Positions 12,413-24,025 of a stretch of 64,000 nucleotides of DNA are shown piece after piece. How positions within the stretch are numbered: position 1 is the stretch's first letter; each line of letters begins with the position of its first letter. The translations under genes and the position numbers were made by a program. The stretch covers positions 708,459 through 772,458 of the forward strand of contig VSDK01028396.1 in NCBI GenBank assembly GCA_009767595.1, in the 5' to 3' direction. The notes beneath the pieces were generated by a model. It worked only from the letters and a program-made list of their open reading frames with translations, was not told the DNA's origin and did not search any database. This stretch comes from Symbiodinium kawagutii. Its lineage: Eukaryota > Sar > Dinophyceae > Suessiales > Symbiodiniaceae.

Positions 12413-12684
12413 ATGGTACTTCTCAGTTTCTAAAAATATGGGTGCCCCCAAATCATCCAAAAGAAATCATTTCCGAGTGATAATATACGTACAATCATTT
12501 TGCGGGCTCCCTATTTTGAGAACCAATAGTATTCCCTCCATGAATGATGGTGTTGCCACTCCAGGAAAATGAGTTGCTGTTTTTTCGCAAGGCAAGTTGG
12601 GGTACCCCCAGTTATCTTCCTTTATTAACCATAATGATTAATCCAACCATTTGGGGGTTCCCCCGTAGCTTGAGAAACCCTCAG
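12413..12684. repeat. Two adjacent TGGTGGTTTCTC-type elements
   Basis: The first copy (about 12413-12525) has GGGTGCCCCCAAATCATCC and ends CTATTTTGAGAACC. The second (about 12590-12684) has GGGGTACCCCCAGTTATC and ends GTAGCTTGAGAAACCCTCAG. Both share the general plan of the family. Confidence 0.6.
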
Positions 12685-12744
12685 TCAGTGCTTTGCTGGA
12701 TATCTTGTTAATATTGTATCATATTATCCTGCAACTGCACCAGT

Positions 12745-12824
12745 TGGTTGTGTAAATGCTGCCAAGGTTGTGGCTGTTGCTGTTGTTGTCCTTGTTGTTT
12801 GTTGATGCGAGTGAACGTGATGAG

Positions 12825-12883
<59 letters not shown>

Positions 12884-13354
12884 AATTATTGCCGTTGTCG
12901 TTGTTGTTGATGTTGTCGTTGTTGCTGCTGTTGTTCTTGTAGGTTTGTTGTTGTTTGTTTGTTATTGTTTGTTTTTTTTTGCAGTTGTTGTTTTCTTGTT
13001 GTACATTATAGTTGCTGTTCATTGTTATTGAAGTATTTTGTTCAATTATTTTCGTAAATCAATGTTGCCCTTGGTTGCTTATCTTAGTATTTGTTACGTG
13101 TTGTTGTTGTCGTTGTTGCTGTCGTTGTTGTTATTGTTGTTCTGTTTGTTTGTTGGTTGGTTGTTGTTTTTTGTTTGTTATTGTTTGTTTTGGCAGTTGT
13201 TGTTTTTTGTTGTGCATTATAGTTGCTGTTCATTGTTATAGAAGTATTTTGTTTCATTATTTTCGTTGATGAATGTTGCCCTTGGTTGCTTATCTTAGTA
13301 TTTGCTACGTGTTGTTGTTGTTGTTGTTGTCGTTGTTGTTGTGGTCGTGGTTGC

Positions 13355-13391
<37 letters not shown>

Positions 13392-13825
13392 GATTATTGC
13401 CGTTGTCGTTGTTGTTGATGTTGTCGTTGTTGCTGCTGTTGTTCTTGTAGGTTTGTTGTTGTTGTTTGTTTGTTATTGTTTGTTTTTTTTTTTGCAGTTG
13501 TTGTTTTCTTGTTGTACATTATAGTTGCTGTTCATTGTTATTGAAGTATTTTGTTCAATTATTTTTGTAAATCAATGTTGCCCTTGGTTGCTTATCTTAG
13601 TATTTGTTACGTGTTGTTGTTGTCGTTGTTGTTGCTGTCGTTGTTGTTATTGTTGTTCTGTTTGTTTGTTGGTTGGTTGTTGTTTTTTGTTTGTTATTGT
13701 TTGTTTTGGCAGTTGTTGTTTTTTGTTGTACATTATAGTTGCTGTTCATTGTTATAGAAGTATTTTGTTTAATTATTTTCGTTGATGAATGTTGCCCTTG
13801 GTTGCTTATCTTAGTATTTGCTACG

Positions 13826-13858
<33 letters not shown>

Positions 13859-13897
13859 CGTTGTTGTTGTTGTCGTTGTTGTTGTGGTCGTGGTTGC

Positions 13898-13966
<69 letters not shown>

Positions 13967-13975
13967 AGATGCGTT
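12745..13975. repeat. TTG-rich block with 513-bp higher-order repeat
   Basis: Pure or near-pure TTG runs lie at about 12824-12883, 13309-13392 and 13827-13966. Between them two related half units alternate. One carries TTATTGAAGTATTTTGTTC followed by CGTAAATC; the other carries TTATAGAAGTATTTTGTTT followed by CGTTGATGAATG. The A half starts near 13011 and 13524 and the B half near 13222 and 13738, giving a period of about 513-516 bp. Reading frames through it yield Leu, Val, Cys, Gln or Thr homopolymers on both strands and are not genes. Confidence 0.9.
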
Positions 13976-15112
13976 GCTGATGTCCTTTTCTTGTTGCGCA
14001 AAGGCGACTAGTTTATTGACCAGCCAACAATGTGGACACAGGGAGCCTCTGAATGCGGTTGAGTGGACGATGTGAAGTAACATAAGTTTGCAGAAGCCAT
14101 TTATATATTTTTTGTGTATAAATATTTAAATATATATATATTTATATATGTAAAGTTTAGTGATTTTTCCAGAGGTGCGATGAACAACCAGGGAAGAATA
14201 GAAAGTCATGATACGCTTTCCCTTTTCCTAGTTTCGCATTCCAAAGCTCGTGAATGGGAAAAGTGTAGACATGCCAACTGATCACCAATGTTACCAACAT
14301 CATTATTTACCATGATTTACCTACATTTGGGTCATTTTATAGGAAAATGCAGGTGAATATACCATACATGGAGTATCTGGGACATGATGGCCGATCGCTG
14401 GCTCATCACGATTGACAAGCAGATGCGATTTGACCACGGCGTACGCCAAAGACTGCCCATGATTGCACATGACTTCACTGTGCGGCTTTAATATTCAACA
14501 TGACTCAAAATGGCTCCAATTCGTGAAGCTTGAAATTTAACTAGAACGAATTGGCTCAGAGGATTGCGACCAATGCCCTGTTGTTTGATTGTTTTCGGGG
14601 TGTTTTCGATTTGAAAAGCGGAGCCTAGTCTTTTGGAAGATCTGTACAACTGCGAATTCCTAGCCGAACATTCCTACCAATATACTGAGTTTTTGTTTTG
14701 CATTTCTTGTTACTGTACCTCCACAGCTGTGGGGAATGAAGGCTGTGAACCGCCAATGAAGGCTGTAAGACATCCTAAAGTCAGGCGATGAAGCGCGTTG
14801 CTTCTCCTGTGGCAGCGATTTCAAGCAGCTGTGATTGGATGCCATGAACAGTAGGGCAAGCCACCCAGGGGGAAGTCTCGATGCTGGTACCAAGGATATC
14901 CAAGGATTATATGAGGTAAACCACATGAAGAACCTACACCAGCGGTTCCGATGAAACTGCTGGAGGTTTATTCATACCCCTGTGGTGGATCACCAATCTT
15001 CTCCGGTTTTTTGCGGCTACAAACTTTTTGGAAGACGGCGTGCAAAGGAACTGGGACTGGCCACCGTACTCTTGGGGCTGACAAAATCAGCAGTTGTGGA
15101 GTGTTCTTGACA
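13976..15112. other. No gene seen
   Basis: No coding motif was recognised. A short TATATA tract lies at 14130-14150. Confidence 0.35.
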
Positions 15113-15265
15113 TCTGGCTGTGGGTCGATACCCTGTACCCCTCCTGAACATCCCCAAATGACCAAAGCAGTCTGTGATGGGACGTCCACCTTGTTTTTTT
15201 TCTGGATGGATAATATTGACCCACAACCATATCACTTGGCGGAACCGTGGCTGTGGGTCATTACC
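15113..15265. repeat. GTGGGTC element, two partial copies
   Basis: It opens GGCTGTGGGTCGATACCC and contains TTGACCCACAACC, then a second GGCTGTGGGTCATTACCC. It belongs to the family of 3735-3860. The overlapping 148-codon frame is probably chance. Confidence 0.45.
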
Positions 15266-16646
15266 CTGGTGAACATAGATCACTTAGGGTGGTTGATGGA
15301 AGAATCTACGTTGGAGATGCTGATTTTAGCCACCAAGTATAGGGGGTTCTTTGGTTCCCTGAAAAATTTCCCACCAACCATCCTCATCAACCTGTAAATG
15401 ACCAGAATAGTATGTTGAGATGTTGACTTGTCAGTCATCGACGGTGGCCAGTTTCCAATGTTCTTCAAAAACATGTGTGGTGATGTGTGGTGGGTTGAAT
15501 GCGGTACCCTTCAGATAGAGACTGCTGCAGAAAGAATGCATGATACTAACTATAGATCTAAATTATTAAAACGATGATTCGAAGAAGCAACAATACATTC
15601 AACTATATTCAAACCTGACCTATGTACATATGTCGTTACATGTGGTTTCCACGTGGTAAGTACAACAGCTCATCTATCTGGGGGTTCTCCGACGACGTCG
15701 CCCCACCTCGCTTTCCCTGCGATTGGCAGGGGCCGGTCGGTGCCTGGTTGGACATGTCATGAGCCCTGCCATAGCATGTTGCAACATGTGGTAACATGTG
15801 GTAGTAATGCGTACCAATCATACAGAATCATACAAGAGAAGTAACATGTTGTAACATGTTGTAATGTGTATCATCCAAACACTGGCTATTGGTTCGTATC
15901 CCGACAGCTTGACTGGTGCCTCTGGTGATGTAATGCTGATGCTCAGCTTTGCCAGTCCATGCACCGTTTTCACAACCTTCAACGGATCAAACACGTGACT
16001 ATCAAGAGGACCTTCCTATTCAATACTCAGTCTGCGGGTTTGCCAAACAGTTGCTACTTAACATTAATGATTGAGAACCAAACACTCAGGTTTCGTATCC
16101 CATGAACAAACATGTTCATGATCACCATAAACTTCCCGGCGGATGGGTAACCGCGCTAGCGTTTTAGCGGTTTTTTTTACGAAAACGTGTCTGGCGCTGT
16201 GGCGCCGTGACGATATTTTTCTTGAACTTTCTGTTTTTTTTTCCTGGGGAATTTATAAGTTCGTTTTTCTTCCAGGTTGGTTTTTGCAGCAAAATCTCAT
16301 CTTGCAGGTGTGCTTGTTTTTTCTTGCTAGCAGCTAGCCGTGCAAACGCTTCTGCAAAGCCGCGCCCGTTGTAGTCAGAGCACATTTGGCATTTTTATGC
16401 CATCTCCACTGCCAGACACGGATGATTTGCATTAACTGAGGATTAACCAGTCCATTGCGGCGTGTGAGCATGGAGTTGGACACGGAGGCTTTGGCAATCT
16501 TCCAGCAGCCATTTGCGCCACCCGTTTGCATCAAAACGGTGCCCCAACTTTTCGCTTTCGAACACAGAACGTCCCCTGACTGTGGTTACAATGGATCATG
16601 TTCTTTGCTCAACTTGGGGTAGCACGGTGCTCCATCTGTGATCACA
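15266..16646. other. No gene seen; GTAACATGTTG repeats
   Basis: Degenerate GTAACATGTTGTAACATGT repeats occur around 15775-15870. A GC-rich island at about 15655-15750 could be coding (TTAHLSGGSPTTSPHLAFPA) but nothing is recognised. No RNA gene was identified. Confidence 0.3.
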
Positions 16647-17022
16647 CCATCCTTCACATAGCATCCCCGGGGTGTGCAAGTTAACATGAATGTCAACATC
16701 ACTTCACCCCCGACGCAACCCAGCCCACCCTTCACGTAGCATCAACGTGGTGCGCAAGTTAACATGAACGTCAACATCACCCCACCCCCCCACCCACATC
16801 ACATGAACGTCAACATCACCCCCCCCCCCACCCACCCCATCCTTCACGTAGCATCAACCCGGTGTGCCAGCTAACATGAACGTCACCATCACCCCACCTC
16901 CCACCCACCCCACCTCACCAACCCCATCCCTCACGTAGCACCAACCTGGCGTGCCAGTTAACATGAACGTCAACATCACCCCACCCCCCCACCCAACCCA
17001 CCCAACCCACACCATCCTTCAA
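16647..17022. repeat. C-rich minisatellite, four units
   Basis: Four imperfect units of about 80-110 bp each start with CCTTCACGTAGCATC (near 16651, 16730, 16841 and 16928). Each continues with a CAGTTAACATGAACGTCAAC phrase and ends in a CCCCACCC tract. The last unit ends CACACCATCCTTC. One unit is internally duplicated around 16800. Confidence 0.85.
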
Positions 17023-17145
17023 CGTGAAATCATTATGTATCAAAATCGCAACGACTACGCGCGCGGTTTTTCACCCGCTAGCATAAACTTGTACAAATCA
17101 TTGGGTTTCCTGACGATTATAATTTTCTTCATTGTAAGTATGATA

Positions 17146-17243
17146 TGAGGATTTCTCAAAACAGGGACACCCAAAGAATGGTTGGCCTATTTCTATAGCA
17201 ATGATTAAAAAATGATTTGGGGGTCCCTTATTTTGAGAAACAT
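17146..17243. repeat. TGGTGGTTTCTC palindromic element
   Basis: The left arm is GAGGATTTCTCAAAACAGGG and the right arm is CCCTTATTTTGAGAAACATG, with AATGATTTGGGGG inside. It is a member of the common family. Confidence 0.6.
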
Positions 17244-17589
17244 GCATATGTACAAAACTCGACCATAAACTTGTAAAACATCGGATTTCATTGGATTTTC
17301 TGATGATTACAATTCGACGACAAGTATTACTATGCGTATATAACAGCTGGATCATCTCATTATCCTAACTAGCACCACATTACATAACTATCATTACTCT
17401 AGAACTATATACTATATAATTATCACTACACTAAATAATTATCATTGTTTAATTATCACTATAGTATATAACTATCAGTTCAGCAACCCACATACCATGT
17501 ACTAGATATTTGTATTTTTTTCTACTATGACAATCATTATTTAATTATAGCCCAACTCGGATCATCAATTCAATGGTTTTTGATGGGTG

Positions 17590-17684
17590 CTGATGTCCGG
17601 TGGCGCCGCAGCTACCTTCGCTGAGCTTTTGGGCCTAGGCAGTTGGCCCAGCGCCAGCACCGGGTGGTTGGAATCAACGTAACG
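17590..17684 (+). CDS. Possible exon, unidentified
   Basis: A GC-rich island reads VLMSGGAAATFAELLGLGSW followed by PSASTGWLE in one + frame. The composition is coding-like against AT-rich surroundings. Splice sites are not decisive and no family is recognised. Confidence 0.25.
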
Positions 17685-18472
17685 CAGCTGGGTCTTGAAA
17701 CCAAATTGGAAACCCAAAACATGGTTAGCTTACAACTATAAACGCCATAGCGAACCTCAAAATTTTTCACTTGAGGGTTTGACTTCGGCCAGGTTGTTTT
17801 CGCCCCAAATTATGGTTGGTTTACTACTATAAACGTTTAAGATTGGATGATGGGACCCTAATTCGAGAAACCGTCACATTGTGTTGACTGGATACTACAC
17901 GCGTTATTGCAGTCGATGGATGTCTATTTTTGTTGGTATATGTCTGTTCAAAACTGGTCCATTTTGGAGGTAAATCTTAGGAAATATTCAACATACCAAT
18001 ACAGAACTTGGAGTTCATGAAAAATGTGTGTCCATAGGGGTTCTGTAAAGAGTTTCTGGCAATCACAACCTAATTTGGGACCATAAATCAGATAGATAGT
18101 GAAACCAATCATGTTCAAGAATTGGGTCATCTATGTTTGTCAATTTGCTGACGGGGCATTTGAGAAAGGTTCACCCACAATGGTTGGGGAGAAATTTGCT
18201 AGCTGATGTTGCGGCAACATTCCCTATGGAATCAAGGGATTTTTGCGAATTGGAACCCAATCAGTTTTGCATCATGATTTTTTGTGTAGAATATTATATG
18301 TTCCAGCTGCCCTTAAATATTTAAACAAAATCTTTCCAAGGAAGTTTCACATTCACTGCGAAGGGAGTGAATTTGCCGCGCAAAAAGATTGCGGACGATT
18401 ACGTTCATGATTCATGATAGGAGATAACAAGGAACAACCATAGGGGATACACCAGCTATATCCAGCTATATA

Positions 18473-18592
18473 TGGCCATGGGTCAATATTAATCAATGAA
18501 ATAATGGGGGACAAGTTCACCAACAATAGTCAGGAAATTCCCGGTTAATGATGGGGAACCCAGGAGCACGGGGTTTTGACCCACAGCCATAT
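18473..18592. repeat. GTGGGTC element, reverse orientation
   Basis: It runs from GGCCATGGGTCAATATTAA to GGGGTTTTGACCCACAGCC. It is the reverse-oriented form of the family at 3735-3860 and is followed directly by a TATATA tract. Confidence 0.6.
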
Positions 18593-18984
18593 ATATATAT
18601 ATATATATCTATATAACATGTGCATATGTTCAAGTTTCGAAAGGTAGTTCACTGCATCCTTTAAAGGACATATCTGGTACCTGCACCAATCACCATAGCC
18701 TCTTTCAATCGCCAGTAATTGTCGACACACCTGGAATCAACTCGATTCTCACAATTAGCCATCATTGGCCACCATTATCCACTGTGAGCCACCATTATCA
18801 AGCATCAATCAACGATACTAATTAGCCATTATCAACTTATCACTGAACATTAAGCATCCATCAAGCCTTGATGAACCATCCATTCATTCTTAATTAAGCA
18901 TCTATTGAGTTTTGGTGAGCCATCCATTAAGTGCTGGTTTACCATCCATTGAAGCATTGATGACATTTCCTAGACCTTGCTACC

Positions 18985-19109
18985 ATCGCCTTGGGGTCAC
19001 CCCGGGTCGCCGTCTTCTGTGCCATGGTTGGCTCGCACTGGCCATGGGTGCCTCACTGCTGCGGTGCGACGTCGAGATTTGCGGGAGCGACGCTGCTGTG
19101 CGCAAGGCC
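18985..19109 (+). CDS. Possible exon, unidentified
   Basis: A GC-rich island is preceded by AACCATCCATTC-type sequence and followed by GGTGATGACCAAGG-type sequence, the arrangement seen around several firm exons downstream. One open frame contains GRRLLCHGWLALAMGASLLR. All three frames are open, so the frame and function are not settled. GGCCCG then GTGAGG is a reasonable donor. Confidence 0.3.
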
Positions 19110-19683
19110 CGGTGAGGAGCTGGTCAGGTGGTTCATGCGTGGGTGGTCGGTGAATGGGTGATGACCAAGGTGGTGGGTGATGATGACCAAGGTGATTCAT
19201 GGGTGGTGATGAGCAAGGTGGTTGGTGGGTGGGGATGAGCAAGGTGGTTGGTGATGACCAGGTGAAGAGGTAGGTGAGGGGCTTGGCCCTGAGTTGTTGC
19301 GTCAAGGCTGGTTCTTGTCTTGATGGGTTGCCATGTTTTGCACCATGGCTGTGGGAACTGATGCCAGCGGTTGCTGCCCTTATGAGTGGAGGATCGTTAC
19401 CAGGATACCATGAACCAGCACGTAACCATCACTTGACCATCATTAACATTCATTAACCATGACTTGACCATCACTGAACCATGACTTGACCATCACTTGA
19501 TCATCACTTAACCATCAGTTATCATCACTTATGAATATAGCACTTTAGCATCACTTGACAATCATCATCAGTCAACATTTATTCACCATCACTTGACCAT
19601 CACTTGACTGTATATATCAACCATTGACCATCCACTAAACATCAGCCCATGCACACCATGGAACCTGCGCTGGCGTTTTGCAG

Positions 19684-19795
19684 GTCCCATCACCTGCAGC
19701 TGCACCGAGCCCGGAATGCAGTCACGTGGCAACGCTGAGTGAATCGTTGCAGGATGGGTTGATGAGCAACAGATGGCTGGCTGTCGAGTGGGAGG
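19684..19795 (+). CDS. Possible exon, unidentified
   Basis: After the acceptor-like TTTTGCAG the frame reads VPSPAAAPSPECSHVATLSE and continues SLQDGLMSNRWLAVEWEGA. Upstream is a long C/A-rich tract of CATCACTTGACC words and downstream is G/T-rich sequence, as around the fumarate reductase exons. No family is recognised. Confidence 0.35.
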
Positions 19796-19827
19796 GAGCA
19801 AGGCCAGGAGCCACAGGTACCCATACG

Positions 19828-19936
19828 GTGGTTTTGGAAAATGGGGGAACCTCCAAATCATCCAAATAGTAATCATTTTTAGTAATAAACGAGTCGTTCT
19901 TGAGGCTCCTAATTTGAAGAAATTCCCATATATGCC
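19828..19936. repeat. TGGTGGTTTCTC element, decayed
   Basis: It contains GGTGGTTTTGGAAAATGGGG, CTCCAAATCATCC and CTAATTTGAAGAAATTCCC, matching the family plan with eroded arms. Confidence 0.5.
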
Positions 19937-20381
19937 ATCAAAGAGGGGGAGCAGTTTGGAGCTACCAGGAAGGTTCGTTCACCAAATGCTGATCAACAAA
20001 AGTTCAGAGGTTCCTGGTGAACTAGCTAATGATGGCTAAGTGATGTGAAATGATGCATTGATAGTGCTCATGGGCATACTTCATGGTAATGTTGAATTCA
20101 TTCTCCTTTTTAATGTTGGGTGTTTGATGGTCAAACATGGTCAAACGATTTGATGGTGTTGATATTTGATGTTTGATGGGTAAAGATGAACATATTGGTA
20201 ATGGTGAATTCATTGTGGATGATATGGTTCGTAAGGGTAAACTACTCATGCTGAATTGTGTTTGACTTTGAGTCATAATGGTTAATAGATGGGCAATTCA
20301 TGGTTAACAAATAGGTGTTTCATATTGAATTAATGATTGATTTATTCTTATTGTTACGATGGTTGTTAGCTAATGTTCAAT

Positions 20382-20438
20382 TAGGTGTTTCTCAAAAACA
20401 GGGTATCCCCAAATCATCAACAATATTGAGAAACCGGC
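20382..20438. repeat. TGGTGGTTTCTC element, internally deleted
   Basis: Only AGGTGTTTCTCAAAAACAGG, CCCCAAATCATC and ATTGAGAAACCGG remain in about 57 bp. It looks like a deleted copy in which the arms nearly meet. Confidence 0.55.
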
Positions 20439-20541
20439 AACTAGCGATCGCTCATTGCAATAACCATAAATCAACCGTTAGTTCATAAATCAACCACAAC
20501 CATGGCATTTCAAGCTGGTTCAAACTTATGAATTGTAACAG

Positions 20542-20653
20542 TTCATTCCCATGAAGACTGGATGCTTGCGACTGGAGAAGATGACAGGGACCCACTCAGA
20601 GTTGCAGAGAAGTCCGTGAAGCAATGGGAAGATTTCAACACGGACGGTACAAG
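20542..20653 (+). CDS. Probable exon, unidentified protein
   Basis: Following an AACAG acceptor-like site, one frame reads HSHEDWMLATGEDDRDPLRV and continues AEKSVKQWEDFNTDGT up to ACAAG, then GTGGGG, a canonical-looking donor in phase 2. The charged helical composition with Trp and Asp is clearly protein-like. I cannot assign a family. It may be part of a gene that also uses the exon at 9074. Confidence 0.45.
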
Positions 20654-20654
20654 G

Positions 20655-20852
20655 TGGGGCCCGTTCACCAGTTATAGCCGTTGGGTTATAACTTGGGTAA
20701 CTACTAAGTAGTTATGGGTGATATAAGTAAATTATTAGTTTGGTTGATATTAGTTCACTTGGGTAACTACTAATCTCGTAGTTCGTTATGGTTGATGTAA
20801 GTACCATTCAATGCCATACAAACCAAGTTATAACTACAGGGAGGATCTTTAC
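20655..20852. repeat. AACTAGGGTAACTACTA repeat
   Basis: The stretch has repeated TTGGGTAACTACTAAGTAG and GGTAACTACTAATC phrases ending AAGTTATAACTAC. A related segment is at 23448-23600. Inverted arrangements of GTTATAACT suggest a decayed palindromic repeat. Confidence 0.5.
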
Positions 20853-21525
20853 AACTTGGTCTGACAGGTTTGCATCAATCCACAAATAATGGCACTGCCG
20901 AAGATGCAATAGTTCTGACGAGAAGTTTATTGCTAGATTATTTTAATCTTTTTGCTAGAGGACTTTTGGATGCGAACAAAAACAAAAAACTGAACACAGT
21001 CGGCCATCACAGCACAACTAATAATGATCAATAATGGAATATGTAATGTTTGCTAATCATTGAATGGCTCAGGGATTGTGAGACCTTTTGGGCTGGTGTT
21101 CAATTGATGCTAGTGATGCTTAAATGATGGGTACTCATTAGCATCATTGAGAACCTTTCACATCATCAGCATCAACATCAGTGAGGGCAATGATGCAAGT
21201 AAGGGTGAATGATTGATGCAAGTTCAACTGATAAACATAACCCTCATTTACTATGGGATTGATGAAGAAACAGGGCCATAGCCACGGTAAAAGTTCCAAT
21301 GTTCAGCCCTGAGCCCAGCTGCCACTGGTTGACAGCTGGGGTGCCACTTGAAGCACCACCAAGTTGTTATACATCAAGACAAGGTGGGTCCCACCCAACT
21401 AGTTTTGAATTGGTTAACAAGCCATTTAAGTGTAGCTTATTAAAATTGTTTATGTGCACATGTCAATACTATTATTATCATTATTTGTTACTGTTATGTT
21501 TTATTTGTATTAATATATTTCTGTT

Positions 21526-21660
21526 TCTATATATATATATATATATATTTATGTTTTGAAATATGTATATATATATAGATATCTAGATATATGTTTACGG
21601 ATAGGTAGATAGATAGATAGAGATATAGCTTCAGATTTAGATTTAGATATGATTATAAGC
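21526..21660. repeat. TATA/GATA microsatellites
   Basis: TATATA runs are followed by TAGATAGATAGATAGA and GATTTAGATTTAGATAT. It is low-complexity sequence with no gene. Confidence 0.85.
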
Positions 21661-21999
21661 TGTATATAGGTACATGCCAAACCTGGGAGTTACCTTGATT
21701 ATGAACCAACTAAGCGGACCAGGGGGCCACACCTTGTAGCTCAATGAACCCGACTGTACGTCACTATTTGTCAAGTCATGGTCATGTTGGGCTAAATCCA
21801 TACAATGGGTCCCGAACTGTCAGCGATTCCTAGTTATCATAGGTATCAAGGTCGCTTTCCTAGTTTCCAAGCTATTAATCAACAACGTGGTCACCCTAGT
21901 AACATCTAGCAACCCTAGCTACTAATTGTAGTTTCACACGTACCCGTACCCAGTCATAAAAAACTATAATTAGTGTATAACCATATGGCTATGGCTTAG

Positions 22000-22126
22000 T
22001 TCAACCTGTACTCCTCGTTCCCCCTGTACCCCTCGTTCCGCCATCACAAACCCGTGTTTTCCCAATTATTGTTGGTGATTATTCCCCATTCGTCGGGTGA
22101 TGAACTGCTTGACCCAGCTCGCCATA
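22000..22126. repeat. GTGGGTC element, decayed
   Basis: It contains CCCTGTACCCCTCGTTCC, TTATTGTTGGTGATTATTCC and the shared end TGCTTGACCCAGCTCGCC also found at 3835-3857. The left end is eroded. Confidence 0.45.
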
Positions 22127-22558
22127 TGGTCCCCGAAGTAACCACCATAGAGGTGGTTCAACCACCAATCAGTGATATGTCATCATTATTGTTGATCATT
22201 ATCCCCTATGAGCAACCATTGTCAACAGGTACAATCCACTATAATTATCGTCCAGTTGGTAGTACCTAAAGTATGATGATTGAATATGATTGATAGGTAC
22301 AATTCAATCAGAATCATTTAATGAACCATCATGAATGATTACATGTAATCATTATAACTTAAAACCATTATTATAAACTAATGATTAAAGATACTAATTA
22401 GTATGAATCATCTAATTATACTAATCATCATTAATCATCTCATTACACTAATCATTGTGAACCAGTAATGAAACTATTAATCATTGTAAATTAACTATTT
22501 AATCAGTCTTAGCCTATATATAATGATTTAATTAACTATTGATACTAACTAACTATTC

Positions 22559-22562
<4 letters not shown>

Positions 22563-22605
<43 letters not shown>

Positions 22606-22606
22606 G
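22563..22606. repeat. TA-dinucleotide tract
   Basis: About 44 bp of TATATA with a single interruption. Confidence 0.9.
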
Positions 22607-22798
22607 GTCAACTATTGATCATTTATAAAAGCCAAGTTGGTCCCGTAAATCCACTGGCCAAACTGGTCCCCCCAAGGCGACTCAGATTCGCAGCGTGAGG
22701 CTGCGAGCGCAGCCAGGCCCGATTGGATGGTTCGGAGAGGTCGCCGGGGCTGTACCTTTCAGGGAGCCAGGAGTGGGGCCCGGCCCAAGAGTGCCCAA

Positions 22799-22902
22799 AT
22801 GGTGGTTTCTCAAAATAGGGGTACCTTCAAATCATCCAATATAAACCATTTAAAGTAATAGACCATGCATTTTTAGGGTACCCTATTTTGAGAAACCACC
22901 AA
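22799..22902. repeat. TGGTGGTTTCTC palindromic element, best copy
   Basis: The left arm (22801-22825) begins GGTGGTTTCTCAAAATAGGG and the right arm (22876-22900) ends CCCTATTTTGAGAAACCACC. The outer 20 bases are perfectly complementary, so single strands could fold into a long hairpin. The interior carries CAAATCATCC, AATATAAACC and a GTAATAGACC phrase shared with other copies. There is no coding capacity. I infer a miniature inverted-repeat element; its mobiliser is unknown. Confidence 0.85.
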
Positions 22903-23334
22903 ATGGTATTAATTGCATTTGTTTTAATGATGAATGGTAGCAGTTCATTTGTTGTGCATGTTTGCTTCTATGATTCCGTTGATTTATTAATTCTAAAATG
23001 GTGGAATGATTTATTTTTTTGGGATTATCTTGATTTATTGATTCCAAGAAGCATCAAATCAATCACGATGGTCGTTATGACAGCAGGCTGTGTAGCCTGC
23101 GTGGATGTGCAGGCTAAGCTACTGGCTACAGCGTTTATAGCGATGGTCACATCCTGTAGTTAACCAATATGATTCATCATCATTGATCAGTATCAACCAA
23201 TGTTATGATTATTAAACCTGTGATGATGATCATTGATCAGTATCACCCAATGTTATATTATTGAATCAGTATCAATCATTCCTATTCACTCAACCATGGT
23301 TGTAAAGATTGTAATCCACGTGGTCCCTGCCAGG

Positions 23335-23408
23335 GAACTGACGCACATTTTGGGCCACGGGCTGCGCCAATTCCAGCCGAAGCGATTGGAAGCGAACCGC
23401 TGCAATGT
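23335..23408 (+). CDS. Possible exon, unidentified
   Basis: A GC-rich island after GCCAG reads ELTHILGHGLRQFQPKRLEA and ends NRCNVDQ immediately before an AG|GC donor-like site (GACCAG, then GCGCGG). The acceptor and donor types match those of the fumarate reductase gene. No family is recognised. Confidence 0.35.
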
Positions 23409-23447
23409 GGACCAGGCGCGGCTTGTGTTTACAATGGACCTGGGCCC

Positions 23448-23600
23448 CCATGATAACTAGGGTGACTACTAGTTCAAGTTCTAGCTAGGGGTAACAAAGT
23501 CTAACTTTACCCTAGTTATGATGGCAAAGTTGGTTTATAACTAGGGTAACTACTGGTCAAGCAAGTTGTAACGGGGGGGGCCCACCTTGTATAAACCAAA
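23448..23600. repeat. AACTAGGGTAACTACTA repeat
   Basis: Three related phrases built on AACTAGGGTAACTACTAG lie in both orientations, with CTAACTTTACCCTAGTTAT inverted among them. It is the same family as 20655-20852. Confidence 0.5.
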
Positions 23601-23909
23601 TACAGGGTAGTGATCCATGGTTCTATCGGAGTTATTCCTGGTGCCATAGTTGTATCTACCATTTGCATAGTAGTTACCTGCTGAATTGACCTGAACTCTA
23701 GTTACCTACTGCTACCATAGTGCATGATGGTTATATATGCCAGAAAATGGTTCATAACCATTGTTAATTTTGTCAGTAACAATGGTTCATATTATGGCTC
23801 TGGGTCAATATGCGCCAGCAGCCGGTGGTAGATGAACATCCCCATGTGGAAACTGCCACGAAATTGCTATGGCCCCAATGGAATCCAATTCCAAAACGGG
23901 CAATTAGTT

Positions 23910-23910
<1 letters not shown>

Positions 23911-23972
<62 letters not shown>

Positions 23973-24025
23973 TTCATCGTCATCATCATCATCATCATCA
24001 TCATCGTCATCGTCATCACCATCAA
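23911..24025. repeat. ATC trinucleotide array
   Basis: About 115 bp of ATC repeats with a few CGTC interruptions. Frames through it give poly-Ile, poly-His or poly-Asp/Met and are not genes. Confidence 0.95.

Noticed and set aside
12756-14083. Open frames of poly-Leu/Val, Cys, Gln and Thr on both strands
   Set aside because: They are translations of TTG repeats; every frame of such an array is open and none has other protein features.
14951-15397. 148-codon frame
   Set aside because: It runs through two partial dispersed repeats, overlaps open frames on the other strand and shows no motif.
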